Shown here in pieces: positions 43,119 to 52,080 of a stretch of 64,000 bases of DNA. Within the stretch, counting starts at the first letter, position 1. Each line of letters starts with the position of its first letter. The translations under genes were made by a program, and so were the position numbers. Source of the DNA: Curtobacterium aurantiacum (GTDB taxonomy: Bacteria; Actinomycetota; Actinomycetes; Actinomycetales; Microbacteriaceae); contig NZ_JAHEWN010000009.1 in assembly GCF_018598555.1 (NCBI RefSeq), positions 90,723 through 154,722 on the forward strand, written 5' to 3'. The notes below the pieces were generated by a model. That model searched no databases. It saw only the letters and a list, made by a program, of their open reading frames with translations, and was not told the DNA's origin.

Positions 43119-43909
43119 GGGGCGGTCCTCCTGGCGGTGGCGCGGGCGGCGTCGACGAGCGCGACCGTGGCGGGGTGCTGCGGTGCGGCGAGCAGGTCCG
43201 CGACGCGGCCCTGCTCGACCACCCGGCCGGCGTCGAGCACGACCACCGTGTCGGCGATCCGCGCGAGCACGGCGAGGTCGTGGGTGACGAACACCATGCC
43301 CGCCGACAGGTGCTCGAACAGGTCGAGGATGCGGGCTTCGGTGGTGACGTCGAGCGCCGTGGTCGGTTCGTCGGCCACCAGGTACGACGGTTCGCCCGCC
43401 ATCGCCATGGCGATGCAGATCCGCTGCCGCTGCCCGCCGGACAGCTGGTGCGGGTACTGCCGCAGCAGCGACTCCGGGTCGGGCAGGCCGACGGATGCGG
43501 CCAGGTCGACGGCTGCCACGCGGGCGGCGCGCCGATCGAGTCCGCGGTGCAGCCGGAGCGGCTCCGTGATCTGCGCGCCGACGCGGCGCAGCGGGTCGAG
43601 CGCGGTGCCCGGCTCCTGGAACACCATCGCGATGCCCGATCCGCGGTGTCGCGCGCGTTCGCGGTCGGGCAGGCCGACGAGTTCGGTCCCGTCCAGGCGG
43701 ATGCTGCCGGTGACGACGGCACCGGCGGGCTCCAACCCCATCAGGGCGAGCGAGGTCATGGACTTGCCGGATCCGCTCGCGCCGATCACGCCCACGCGCG
43801 CTCCGGGAGGCACGGTGAAGCTGACGTCGTCCAGGATCGTCCGCCCCGTGATGCGGACCGACAATCCGCGCACCTCGAGCCCGGAGGCTGCGGTGGTCGC
43901 GTCGGTCAT
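43115..43909 (-). CDS. Peptide/nickel ABC transporter ATP-binding protein (OppD-like)
   Basis: The 264-residue ATPase has VIGASGSGKSMTSLALMGL, VFQEPGTALDPLRRVGAQI, LSGGQRQRICIAMAMAGEPSYLVADEPTTALDV and VFVTHDLAVLARIAD. ATG 43909 (MTDATTAASG) overlaps the upstream permease stop by 4 bases; an earlier start would run far into the permease. It works as a heterodimer with the OppF-like protein. Confidence 0.93.
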   Translation of the reverse strand: MTDATTAASGLEVRGLSVRITGRTILDDVSFTVPPGARVGVIGASGSGKSMTSLALMGLEPAGAVVTGSIRLDGTELVGLPDRERARHRGSGIAMVFQEPGTALDPLRRVGAQITEPLRLHRGLDRRAARVAAVDLAASVGLPDPESLLRQYPHQLSGGQRQRICIAMAMAGEPSYLVADEPTTALDVTTEARILDLFEHLSAGMVFVTHDLAVLARIADTVVVLDAGRVVEQGRVADLLAAPQHPATVALVDAARATARRTAP

Positions 43910-44772
43910 GCGGTCACCCCCGGAGTGGTCGTGCCGGGATCGGTCCGGTCGCTCGTCGTGAGTCGCGGGTCCGAGGCGTCGCGCACCGCATCGCCGAGCA
44001 GCGACAGCGCGGCGACGACGAGCGCGATCGCCGCGCCCGGCCAGGTCGCACTCCACGGGTGCACCCCGATGTAGGTCTGCAGGTCGGACAGCAGGCTGCC
44101 CCAGGACGCCGTGTCCGACCCGGCGCCGTAGCCCAGGTAGGACAGCCCGGCCTCGGCGAGCACGGCCGTGGCCATCGCGAGGGACAGCTGCACGGTGAAC
44201 AGCGGTGCCGCGTTCGGCACCAGGTGCCGGAACAGGACGCCCGCGCCGCCGACGCCGGAGGCCCGGGCAGCCGTGACGTAGTCGCTCCGGGCGATCCGCC
44301 GGATCTCACCGCGGGCCACACGGGCGATCGTCACGCCGAAGGACAGCCCGACGCTCACGATCACCACGCCGAGTGACCCGCCGAACACCGCGGTCAGGAG
44401 CATCGCCGTGAGCAGGGTCGGGAACGCCACGAGGATGTCGAGCAGGACCGCCGTCCCCTCGCGCACCCAGCGGGCGGTGAGCGAGCCGACGGCCGTCAGG
44501 ACGACGCCGACGATGCTCGCGATCACGCCGGAGCCGACGGCGACGAGCACGGTGGTGCGGGTGCCGGCGAGCAGGTAGCTCGCGATGTCGCGGCCGGCGG
44601 CGTCGGTGCCGAACCAGTGCGCGGCACTCGGACCCTCCCACTGGTGGAACGGGTCGGCGCGGAACGGGTTCTGCGGCGTCCACACGAGCGACACGGCGGC
44701 GAGCACGACGAGCAGGCCGAGCACGACGACGGCGAAGACCCCGGTCGGGCGGGACAGCAGGCGGCGGATCAT
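43906..44772 (-). CDS. Peptide ABC transporter permease (OppC/DppC-like)
   Basis: The 288-residue protein has an N-terminal helix then GPSAAHWFGTDAAGRDIASYLLAGTRTTVLVAVGSGV, the DppC signature. Five further helices contain the EAA loop ARGEIRRIARSDYVTAARASGVGGAGVLFRHLVPN. It forms the channel with the next protein. Overlaps on both sides are 4 bases. Confidence 0.92.
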   Translation of the reverse strand: MIRRLLSRPTGVFAVVVLGLLVVLAAVSLVWTPQNPFRADPFHQWEGPSAAHWFGTDAAGRDIASYLLAGTRTTVLVAVGSGVIASIVGVVLTAVGSLTARWVREGTAVLLDILVAFPTLLTAMLLTAVFGGSLGVVIVSVGLSFGVTIARVARGEIRRIARSDYVTAARASGVGGAGVLFRHLVPNAAPLFTVQLSLAMATAVLAEAGLSYLGYGAGSDTASWGSLLSDLQTYIGVHPWSATWPGAAIALVVAALSLLGDAVRDASDPRLTTSDRTDPGTTTPGVTA

Positions 44773-45722
44773 CCCTGCACCTCGCGCTGGCGGGGGTCGA
44801 GGGTGCGGTGCACGACGTCGACGGCGAACCCGACGAGCAGCACGAGTCCGGTGAGCACGAGCAGTTCGGACTGCACCTTCGTGATGTCACGGCGGCCGAC
44901 GTCGGTGACGAGCATCCGGCCGACCCCGGGCAGCGAGAAGAGCTGCTCGACGACGACCGCGCCGACGAGGAGCCCGGCGATCTGCACCCCGAGCACGGCG
45001 AGGACGGTGAGGGCGACGCTCGGCAGGCCGTGGCGGAGCAGCGCCTGCGTCCGGGTGAGCCCGACGGCGGCGGCGGTGCGCAGGTGGTCGGCGTCGAGGA
45101 CGGAGAGCGTGGCGGACCGGGTGAACCGGAGGATGACGGCCCCTTCGACGGCACCGATCGTCAGCGCGGGCAGCACGAGCGACGCGAACGCCCGCCCGGG
45201 TTCCGACCAGCCGTCCAGCGGGAAGCCCTGCGTCGGCAACCAGTGCAGCGTCACCGCGAACAGGGCGACCAGGAGCATGCCGGCCCACACGACGGGCACG
45301 GCGGCGACCGCCTGCGCCGCGAACCCGATGACCGCGCCACCCGGACGGCGGCGGAGGATCGCGGCGACGACGCCGAGCGGAACGCCGATCACCAGCGCGG
45401 TCGCCAGCGACATCGCGGCGAGCGGCAGGGTGATCGCGAGCTTCTGCGCGATCTCCGGTGCGACGGCGCCGTTCGTCACGAGGGAGCGGCCGAGGTCACC
45501 GCGGAACACCCCACCGATCCAGTCGAGGTACTGCACCACGACGGGCCGGTCGAGTCCGAGCTGCTGCCGGAGCTGCTCGACCTGCGTGGGGGTCGACTGC
45601 GTGCCGGCGACGACCTGGGCGACGTCACCGGGCAGCACGCGGAGCGTGGCGAAGATGATGACGCTCGCCACGAGCAGGCCGACGACGAGCAGGAGCACCC
45701 GCCCGATGAGGAACCGGGTCAC
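44769..45722 (-). CDS. Peptide ABC transporter permease (OppB/DppB-like)
   Basis: The 317-residue protein has six membrane helices: the N-terminal MTRFLIGRVLLLVVGLLVASVIIFATLRVLPGD is the DppB hallmark, FTRSATLSVLDADHLRTAAAVGLTRTQALLRHGLPS is the EAA loop, and GVVVEQLFSLPGVGRMLV-type (GAVVVEQLFSLPG) follows. It lies 46 bases after the binding-protein gene. Confidence 0.92.
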   Translation of the reverse strand: MTRFLIGRVLLLVVGLLVASVIIFATLRVLPGDVAQVVAGTQSTPTQVEQLRQQLGLDRPVVVQYLDWIGGVFRGDLGRSLVTNGAVAPEIAQKLAITLPLAAMSLATALVIGVPLGVVAAILRRRPGGAVIGFAAQAVAAVPVVWAGMLLVALFAVTLHWLPTQGFPLDGWSEPGRAFASLVLPALTIGAVEGAVILRFTRSATLSVLDADHLRTAAAVGLTRTQALLRHGLPSVALTVLAVLGVQIAGLLVGAVVVEQLFSLPGVGRMLVTDVGRRDITKVQSELLVLTGLVLLVGFAVDVVHRTLDPRQREVQG

Positions 45723-45768
45723 GACACCGATGCTACGGGGACGGACACCCCGCCGCGGCCGCTCCGGT

Positions 45769-47313
45769 TCACTTGACCGCGAGCTTCGCCAGGTCGAGGC
45801 GCGAGTTCCCGCCGTCGACCGGGAAGCCCGTCACACCGGAGCGCACCGCGGTGATCTCGGTCGCCGTGTAGAGCCACTCGCCGGCCGCGTCCTCGCTGAC
45901 GATGCGTGCCGCCTTCCGCAGGGCCTCGGTCTTGGTGGCCTCGTCGGTCGCCGCGATCGACTGGGCGTAGAGCGCCTGCACCTCTGCGTTGTCGTAGCCG
46001 AAGTAGTAGTCCGGGTTCGCCCAGTTGCCGAAGTCACGGGCCTCGACGTGGTCGACCATCGACAAGTCGAAGTCCCGCTCGCCGGACTTCGGTGCCTGGA
46101 ACACCGAGGACAGCCAGGTGGCGAAGTCGACGCGCTTGACCGTCAGCGTGATCCCGACGTCGGCGAGCTGCGACTTCAGCACGTCGCCGATCGTGGTCGG
46201 GTAGATGTTCGCGTAGGTGAGCGTCAGCTTCAGGTCCTGCTGCCCGGCGGCGGCGAGGAGCTTCTTCGCGTTCGCGGGGTCGTACGCGTCGATGTCGGTC
46301 AGGTCCTCGTACCCGGGGTCGAGCTCCGGGATCGGGCCGCCCTGCTCGACGCCGGTGCCACCGATCGCCTTGATGAGCGCCTTCGCGTCGATCGCCTGCC
46401 GGATGGCCTGCCGCACCCGCTTGTCCGTGAACGGTTCCTTGCGGTCGTTGAACGCGAGCGTGTACTTGTCCGTGGTCTTGCCGCTGTGCAGCGTGATGTC
46501 GTCGGTGCCCTCGAGCTGGCTCTTGAGCGTGCCGTCGACCGGGTTCAGGACGTCGAGGTCGCCGTTCGCCATCGCGTTGACGGCGGTCGACGGGTCCGTG
46601 ATGTACCGGAAGACGATCTTCGCGACCTTCGCCTCCGTGCCCCAGTAGTCCTCGTTGCGGTCGAAGGTGAGCGAGTCGCCCTGCTTCCAGTCCGACACCT
46701 CGAAGGGGCCGGTGCCGTTCGCGCTGTCGGACAGGTCGTTGTCCGCTGCCTTCTCGAGCACCAGGCCCGAGCGGCCGGTCAGGTTCCAGAGCAGGTCGGA
46801 GTCGGGCTTCGCGAGCTTGAGCACGACGGTGTCCTCCGACGGCGAGGTGATCGACGTGACGCCCGCCAGCTTGGCCGAGTCGACGTACGAGTCGTTCGAC
46901 TTCACCTGCTCGAGCGACCACACGACGTCGGCCGCGGTGACCGGCTTGCCGTCCTGGAACGTCGTGCCGTCCCGCAGCGTGAACGTGTAGGTCAGGCCGT
47001 CGTCCGAGATGCTGTGCGACGAGGCCAGCACGTCGCGGACGTCGCCCTCGGCGGTCCGGCCGACGAGCCCCTGGTAGACGTTGTCGATGAGCACCTGGTC
47101 GAGCGCCGCACCGGACTGGGTGCGGATGTCGAGGCTCGTGGGCTCGAGCACCAGCCCGACGCGCACCGTGGCGTCCTTCCCCCCGGTGGTGTCGGACGAT
47201 CCGGAGCAGCCGGTCAGCGCGAGGGCGGAGACGACGGCGACCGCGGTGGCGGCGAGGGCAGCGCGCCCGATGCGCGAGGTGCGCGCGGTGCGACGAGGCA
47301 GGAGCGGACTCAT
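45769..47313 (-). CDS. Extracellular peptide-binding lipoprotein (SBP_bac_5)
   Basis: The 514-residue protein has a signal peptide and lipobox (ALTGCSG; Cys near residue 35), then the family-5 fold: TVRVGLVLEPTSLDIRTQSG, GLTYTFTLRDGTTFQDGKPVTAADVVWSLEQV, GTGPFEVSDWKQGDSLTFDRNEDYWG and VRQAIRQAIDAKAL. It delivers peptides, nickel or related ligands to the transporter; the specific ligand cannot be told. GGAAGGA lies 8 bases before ATG 47313. It is the first gene of the importer set and follows a hydrolase by 58 bases. Confidence 0.92.
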   Translation of the reverse strand: MSPLLPRRTARTSRIGRAALAATAVAVVSALALTGCSGSSDTTGGKDATVRVGLVLEPTSLDIRTQSGAALDQVLIDNVYQGLVGRTAEGDVRDVLASSHSISDDGLTYTFTLRDGTTFQDGKPVTAADVVWSLEQVKSNDSYVDSAKLAGVTSITSPSEDTVVLKLAKPDSDLLWNLTGRSGLVLEKAADNDLSDSANGTGPFEVSDWKQGDSLTFDRNEDYWGTEAKVAKIVFRYITDPSTAVNAMANGDLDVLNPVDGTLKSQLEGTDDITLHSGKTTDKYTLAFNDRKEPFTDKRVRQAIRQAIDAKALIKAIGGTGVEQGGPIPELDPGYEDLTDIDAYDPANAKKLLAAAGQQDLKLTLTYANIYPTTIGDVLKSQLADVGITLTVKRVDFATWLSSVFQAPKSGERDFDLSMVDHVEARDFGNWANPDYYFGYDNAEVQALYAQSIAATDEATKTEALRKAARIVSEDAAGEWLYTATEITAVRSGVTGFPVDGGNSRLDLAKLAVK

Positions 47314-47371
47314 GGGGTGGGGGTTCCTTCCGGGCGCGAGGTCGGTGGTCGGGCCTCGCGCTCGCACGAGG

Positions 47372-48319
47372 TTACCGGCGGCTGGTGCCGTCGGGCGACG
47401 GTTCTTCGATCGGGTGCAACAATCCGTGCCGCTGGCCCCATGCCCGGATCGCCGACGCCAGTTCGAGGGGTGCCTGGTTCTGCACCGCGTGCCGCGAGGT
47501 CACCGTGACGATCTCGGCGTCGGGCAGGCGTTCGGCGAACCCGGCGTGCAGCTTCGGGGACACGTACCCGCGGTCGCCGCGGACGAGCAGGATCGGCACG
47601 CGCAGGGCCTCGAGGTCCGGCCACGCGTCGGCGAAGCGCCCCACCGACGACGTCCGGCCGGCGGGCAGGTGCGGGAAGTGGTGCCGACGCACGAGCCTCC
47701 CGTCGGCACCCAGGGACGTGGTGTGCCGGGCCTCGCGCAGCAGCACCTGCCGGTCGTCGCCGACCCGCGCCTCGATCGCCCGGTCGACGACCTGCTCGAG
47801 GGACTCGAACGGCTCCTCGGCCTCGAGCGCGCGGGCGATCCGGTCGACCGCACGCTGCGCGAAGTCCGGCGACATGTCGACGAGCACGAGTCCGGTGACC
47901 CGCTCCGGCGCGGTGGCCGCGAGTCGAGCGGACAGGATCGCGCCGAGTGAGTGCCCGACGACGATCCCCGGGGGCACCGCGAGCGCGTCGAGCGCGTCGA
48001 GCACGCTCGGCGCCGTCGCGGCCGCCGCGTAGTCCGCGTCCTCTCGCCACGACGACCGGCCGTGACCGGGCAGGTCGAGGGCGACCGCTGGCTCGCCGAC
48101 GGCGAGTGCCGTGGTGTCGAAGCTGTGGGCGTCGATGCCGAGCCCGTGCAGGTAGGTGACCCGCGCCTCCTGGCCGTCGTCGCCCCACCGGATCGCGGAG
48201 ATCTCCTGCCCGTCCGCGGTGCGGACCACCTGCCTGGAGGCGCGGAGCGGCGCGTGCACGCCGCTTGCGCTGGCGAGGGCGTGCAGGTCGGCGAATTCGT
48301 CGTCGGGGGCTTCGGACAC
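47372..48319 (-). CDS. Alpha/beta-fold hydrolase
   Basis: The 315-residue protein has YLHGLGIDAHSFD (oxyanion), LDLPGHGRSSW, VVGHSLGAILSARL (nucleophile Ser) and SRHAVQNQAPLELA (catalytic His). The acid is probably the Asp of RGDRGYV. GTG 48319 is preferred since the preceding bases are the divergent iron-responsive promoter. The role may be ester or amide hydrolysis, perhaps linked to the peptide importer downstream. Confidence 0.85.
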   Translation of the reverse strand: MSEAPDDEFADLHALASASGVHAPLRASRQVVRTADGQEISAIRWGDDGQEARVTYLHGLGIDAHSFDTTALAVGEPAVALDLPGHGRSSWREDADYAAAATAPSVLDALDALAVPPGIVVGHSLGAILSARLAATAPERVTGLVLVDMSPDFAQRAVDRIARALEAEEPFESLEQVVDRAIEARVGDDRQVLLREARHTTSLGADGRLVRRHHFPHLPAGRTSSVGRFADAWPDLEALRVPILLVRGDRGYVSPKLHAGFAERLPDAEIVTVTSRHAVQNQAPLELASAIRAWGQRHGLLHPIEEPSPDGTSRR

Positions 48320-48357
48320 GGGGACGATCCTCGCACCGTTCCGGGGACCTGGAGGTG

Positions 48358-48378
48358 TTAGGTAAGGCATGCCATACT
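48358..48378 (+). promoter_or_regulatory. DtxR/IdeR-like iron box overlapping a -10 hexamer
   Basis: TTAGGTAAGGCATGCCATA (48358-48376) matches 13 of 19 positions of the DtxR box TTAGGTTAGGCTAACCTAA, and CATACT (48373-48378) ends 7 bases before GTG 48386. Iron-bound repressor would cover the promoter. It is also close to the divergent hydrolase start. Confidence 0.6.
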
Positions 48379-48385
48379 CGGTTCC

Positions 48386-49285
48386 GTGGCAACCCGGTAT
48401 CGCGTCTTCTCCGTCCGCGTGGCCGCCGTCACGTCGCTCACCCCGAACTTCGTCCGGGTCACGCTGACGGGCGACGCGCTCGCCGACTTCTCCTCGGTCG
48501 GTCTCGACCAGCGGATCAAGATCGTGCTGCCCCTGCCCGGCATCGGCTTCTCCGAACTGCCCGAGGACGAGGACTGGTACGCCGCCTGGCGTGCGCTGCC
48601 GGACGAGGTCCGCAACCCGCTCCGCACGTACACGGTCCGCTCGTTCCGGCCGGACGCCCGTGAGCTCGACATCGACTTCGTCGCCCACGGCGACACCGGT
48701 CCGGCGTCGCGCTGGGTGTCGGCCTGCCGCGTCGGTGACGAGCTGCGCATCGTGGGGCCGCGCGTCCCCGAGTCGCCGGAGGACCTGCCGACCGGGGCCG
48801 CCGAGTTCGCTCCCGGGCACGCGAACCGGATCCTGCTCGCCGGTGACGAGACCGCCGCCCCGGCCATCTGCGCCATCCTCGAGGCGCTCGACGTCTCCAC
48901 GGTCGGCCACGTGTTCATCGAGGTCCCGACCGACGCCGACCGCCTGCCCGTCACCGCACCCGCCGGGGTCGAGGTCCGCTGGATCGCCCGCAACGGCGCC
49001 ACCCACGGGGTCCGGATGACCGACCAGGTGCACGCCTGGGCGTCCACCGTGGCGCCGTCCGCCGCCGCGTGCGAGCCGGCCGCCGAGCTCACCGAGGTCG
49101 ACGTCGACGAGCAGGTGCTGTGGGACGTCCCCGCCCCCGTCGACGAGCGCCCCGTCTACGCCTGGATCGCGGGCGAGGCCGGCTGCGTCAAGGAACTCCG
49201 CCGCCACCTGGTGCGCGGCGTCGGCATCGACCGCAAGCAGGTCGCGTTCATGGGCTACTGGCGGCACGGCAAGGCCGAGCACTGA
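48386..49285 (+). CDS. Siderophore-interacting protein (FAD ferric reductase)
   Basis: The 299-residue protein has the SIP fold: NFVRVTLTGDALADF, NPLRTYTVRSFRPDARELDIDFVAHGDTGPASRW (FAD loop), LLAGDETAAPAICAILEAL and the C-terminal GYWRHGKAEH. It reduces ferric siderophores in the cytoplasm to free iron. GTG 48386 fits the -10 box. The next gene overlaps by 1 base (TGATG). Confidence 0.92.
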   Translation: MATRYRVFSVRVAAVTSLTPNFVRVTLTGDALADFSSVGLDQRIKIVLPLPGIGFSELPEDEDWYAAWRALPDEVRNPLRTYTVRSFRPDARELDIDFVAHGDTGPASRWVSACRVGDELRIVGPRVPESPEDLPTGAAEFAPGHANRILLAGDETAAPAICAILEALDVSTVGHVFIEVPTDADRLPVTAPAGVEVRWIARNGATHGVRMTDQVHAWASTVAPSAAACEPAAELTEVDVDEQVLWDVPAPVDERPVYAWIAGEAGCVKELRRHLVRGVGIDRKQVAFMGYWRHGKAEH

Positions 49286-50103
49286 TGCCGGCGGCGGGTG
49301 CCGTGACCGGTACCGTCCCGACGACCGCGCTGGGGGCCCGTGGGCTGACCCTGGCCTACGACGACCGTGTGGTGGTGGACTCGCTCGACGTCGACATCCC
49401 CGACGGCGAACTGACCGTCATCGTCGGCCCGAACGCGTGCGGCAAGTCGACGCTGCTGAAGTCCTTCGCCCGCACCCTGAAGCCGCGTGCCGGCACGGTG
49501 TTCCTCGACGGGGCGCCGATCGACTCGTACCGCCCGAAGGCCGTCGCCCGGCGGGTCGGCATGCTCCCGCAGACCCCGATCGCGCCCGACGGCATCACCG
49601 TGCGCGACCTCGTGTCCCGGGGCCGGTTCCCGCACCAGGACCTGCTGCACCCGTCGTCCGGGTCCGACCGGCAGGCCGTGCAGGCCGCTCTCGAGCAGAC
49701 GTCGACGGTGGAACTGGCGGACCGGAGCGTCGACGAGCTGTCCGGCGGGCAGCGGCAGCGGGTGTGGATCGCGATGGTGCTCGCGCAGCAGACCGACATC
49801 GTGCTGCTCGACGAGCCGACGACGTTCCTCGACATCGCGCACCAGTACGACGTGCTCGAACTGGCCTCCACGCTGCACGCCGCCGGTCGAACGGTCGTCG
49901 CGGTGCTGCACGACCTGAACCAGGCCGCTCGGTACGCCACCCACGTCATCGCGATGCGCGACGGGGCGATCGTCTCGGCGGGGGAGCCGTCGTCGGTGCT
50001 CACCGCGGACCTCGTCGAGGACGTCTTCGGCCTGCCGTGCGTCGTCGTCCCCGACCCCGAGACCGGCACGCCCCTCGTGGTGCCCCGGCGGCGCGCCGCC
50101 TGA
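49285..50103 (+). CDS. Siderophore/iron ABC transporter ATPase (FecE/FepC-like)
   Basis: The 272-residue ATPase has VGPNACGKSTLLKSFARTLKP, GMLPQTPIAPDGITVRDLV, LSGGQRQRVWIAMVLAQQTDIVLLDEPTTFLDIAHQYDVLEL and VLHDLNQAARYATHV, all FepC-type. No permease or binding protein is encoded beside it, so its membrane partners lie elsewhere. It is coupled to the SIP gene. Confidence 0.92.
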   Translation: MPAAGAVTGTVPTTALGARGLTLAYDDRVVVDSLDVDIPDGELTVIVGPNACGKSTLLKSFARTLKPRAGTVFLDGAPIDSYRPKAVARRVGMLPQTPIAPDGITVRDLVSRGRFPHQDLLHPSSGSDRQAVQAALEQTSTVELADRSVDELSGGQRQRVWIAMVLAQQTDIVLLDEPTTFLDIAHQYDVLELASTLHAAGRTVVAVLHDLNQAARYATHVIAMRDGAIVSAGEPSSVLTADLVEDVFGLPCVVVPDPETGTPLVVPRRRAA

Positions 50104-50125
50104 CGCGCGGGCGGCGTCGCGGCCC

Positions 50126-50151
50126 CGAGGTTCCGAAATCTCGGCACCTCG
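50126..50151. terminator. Hairpin after the iron ABC ATPase gene
   Basis: CGAGGT (50126-50131) pairs with ACCTCG (50146-50151), continuing after a 1:1 mismatch into CCGA/TCGG with loop AATC. The rest of the 156-base gap has two TGCGACCTCG direct repeats (about 50204 and 50234). Confidence 0.6.
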
Positions 50152-50259
50152 CGCGCCCCGCAGGCGATCAGTGGAACTTCGACGCTCGACGAGCGGCATG
50201 TCCTGCGACCTCGGGGATGCGCGCGGCGGGTCGTGCGACCTCGACCCTCGACCTCCGCG

Positions 50260-50619
50260 TCAGCGCACGTAGCCGCCGTCCTCCAGGCCGGCCTCGACCT
50301 CGAAGCGGTTCCGCAGCGGATCCCGCCCGGCGACCGCGTAGAGCAGCGGCATGAGCATGCCGTACCGCCGCCACTGCTCGACGTGCACCCGCTCGTGTCG
50401 GAGCACCCGCGGGCCGTCGTTGTCGCGCGTCAGGTACACCGAGCCGACGCAGGTGCCGCCGCGCCGGAACACCCAGCGCGGCAGCCCCGCGCAGACCACG
50501 AGCCCGTCCTCCACCCGGATCCTCCCGGTCGACAGCGGGACGCCCACGGCGAGCCCGACGGCCGTCGCGAACACCCACCCCGCGCGGGACACGGGGGAGT
50601 CGACCAGCGGGTTGCGCAC
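50260..50619 (-). CDS. Small protein with an HExxH motif, function unknown
   Basis: The 119-residue protein has one hydrophobic N-terminal segment (AGWVFATAVGLAVGVPL), then LVVCAGLPRWVFRRGGTCVGSVYLT, and HERVHVEQWRRYGMLMPLLYAVAGRD with HERVH fitting the zinc-metalloprotease HExxH pattern. A third ligand is not obvious. It may be a small zincin or a structural metal site. GTG 50619 lies 2 bases after the upstream TGA, so it is translated with the oxidoreductase. Confidence 0.7.
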   Translation of the reverse strand: MRNPLVDSPVSRAGWVFATAVGLAVGVPLSTGRIRVEDGLVVCAGLPRWVFRRGGTCVGSVYLTRDNDGPRVLRHERVHVEQWRRYGMLMPLLYAVAGRDPLRNRFEVEAGLEDGGYVR

Positions 50620-50621
50620 GC

Positions 50622-52025
50622 TCAGGCCGGGCGGCCGTACGTCTCGAGCAGGCGGAGCCAGATCTCGCTCATCGTCGGGTACGCCGGCACCGCGTGCCAG
50701 AGGCGGTCGATCGGGACCTCGCCCACGACGGCGACGGTGGCGCCGTGCAGCATCTCGGCGACGTCCTGGCCGACGAACGTGACGCCCACGACGACCTCGC
50801 GGTCCTCGTCGACGACCATCTTCGCCCGGCCCGTGTAGCCGTCGGCCTGCAGGGAGGACCCGGCGATGGCGCCGAGGTCGTACTCGACGGCACGGACGTT
50901 CAGCCCCTGCTCGCGGGCCTTCGCCTCGGTCAGGCCGACGCTCGCGACCTCCGGGTCGGTGAAGGTGACCTGCGGCGAGGCGGCGTGGTCGGCGGTGGCG
51001 ACGTGCGCGCCCCACGGCTCTGTGTGCAGCGGCGTGCCCTGGTACCGGGCGGCGATCGCCTCGCCGGCGGCACGCGCCTGGTACTTGCCCTGGTGGGTGA
51101 GCAGGACGCGGTGGTTGACGTCACCCACGGCGTACAGCCAGTCGGTGCCGTGCACGAGCATGGTGTCGTCGACGTCGAGCCAATCGCCCGGGGTCAGCCC
51201 GACGGTCTCGAGCCCGAGGTCGCGGGTGTGTGCGGCTCGGCCGGTGGCGGCGAGCACCTCGCTCGTGATGACCGTGGTGCCGTCGTCGAGTTCGGTCGTG
51301 ACCAGGCCGTGCTCGTCGCGGTCGACGCGGACCGGGTTGACACCGGTGCGCACGTCGACGCCGAGATCGCGCAGGGAGTCCGCGACGAGTTCGCCGGCGA
51401 ACGGCTCCATGCCGCCGAGCAGTCCGTGGCGGGCGACGAGGGTGACCTTCGCCCCGAGCGAGGCCCACGCGGTCGCGAGCTCCGAGCCGGAGACGCCGCC
51501 GCCGATGACGAGCAGGCTCTCGGGGACCTGCTGGGCGCTCGTGCCCTCGCGGGTGCCCCACGGCTTCGCCTCGGCGAGCCCGGGCACCGGGGGCAGCGTG
51601 TGCAGGGACCCGGTGACGACGGCGACGGCGGCGCGAGCGGTGTGCGTCTCGCCGTCGACCTCGATGGTCTTCGGGCCGGTGATCCGGGCGTGCCCGCGGA
51701 TGAGGTCGATGTCGGCGGACTCGAGCCACGACACCTGGCTGTCGTCCTTCCAGTCCGAGGTGAACGAGTTGCGGCGGGCGAGCACGTGGGCGGCGTCGAG
51801 CGTTCCGGTCACCGCCTGCTTCGCACCGTCGAGCCGCTTGGCTGCGGCGAGGGCGTGTCCGCTGCGCAGGAGTGCCTTCGAGGGCATGCACGCCCAGTAC
51901 GAGCACTCGCCGCCGACGAGTTCGGCCTCCACGATCGCGACCGACAGGTCGCGCTTCCTGGCGTAGTCCGCCACGTTCTCGCCGACTGCGCCGGCTCCGA
52001 TCACGATGAGGTCGTAGTCCGTCAT
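50622..52025 (-). CDS. Pyridine nucleotide-disulfide oxidoreductase (Lpd/MerA-like)
   Basis: The 467-residue class-I flavoprotein has the FAD site VIGAGAVGENVAD, redox motif GGECSYWACMPSKALLR (CxxxxC), NAD site VIGGGVSGSELATAW and YAVGDVNHRVLLTHQGKYQ. The dimer C-terminus HAVPAYPTMSEIW keeps the His-Glu dyad with an insertion relative to HAHPT in Lpd. It is not the true pyruvate-dehydrogenase E3 by motif. It may be a dihydrolipoamide, thiol or quinone reductase. A TACGCT hexamer ends 7 bases before ATG 52025. Confidence 0.88.
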   Translation of the reverse strand: MTDYDLIVIGAGAVGENVADYARKRDLSVAIVEAELVGGECSYWACMPSKALLRSGHALAAAKRLDGAKQAVTGTLDAAHVLARRNSFTSDWKDDSQVSWLESADIDLIRGHARITGPKTIEVDGETHTARAAVAVVTGSLHTLPPVPGLAEAKPWGTREGTSAQQVPESLLVIGGGVSGSELATAWASLGAKVTLVARHGLLGGMEPFAGELVADSLRDLGVDVRTGVNPVRVDRDEHGLVTTELDDGTTVITSEVLAATGRAAHTRDLGLETVGLTPGDWLDVDDTMLVHGTDWLYAVGDVNHRVLLTHQGKYQARAAGEAIAARYQGTPLHTEPWGAHVATADHAASPQVTFTDPEVASVGLTEAKAREQGLNVRAVEYDLGAIAGSSLQADGYTGRAKMVVDEDREVVVGVTFVGQDVAEMLHGATVAVVGEVPIDRLWHAVPAYPTMSEIWLRLLETYGRPA

Positions 52026-52032
52026 GCTGCCG

Positions 52033-52038
52033 AGCGTA
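52033..52038 (-). promoter_or_regulatory. -10 hexamer TACGCT of the oxidoreductase gene
   Basis: TACGCT on the minus strand ends 7 bases before ATG 52025 and fits a leaderless start. Confidence 0.45.
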
Positions 52039-52080
52039 CGCGGGACGGCGGGGCGTCCGCCGGTCGCGTCCGGCGTGTGG

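Noticed and set aside
50622..52025. Dihydrolipoamide dehydrogenase (lpd) of the 2-oxo acid complexes
   Set aside because: The redox motif GGECSYWACMPSK and the inserted HAVPAYPTMSE differ from canonical Lpd (GGTCLNVGCIPSK, HAHPT), so only the family name is given.
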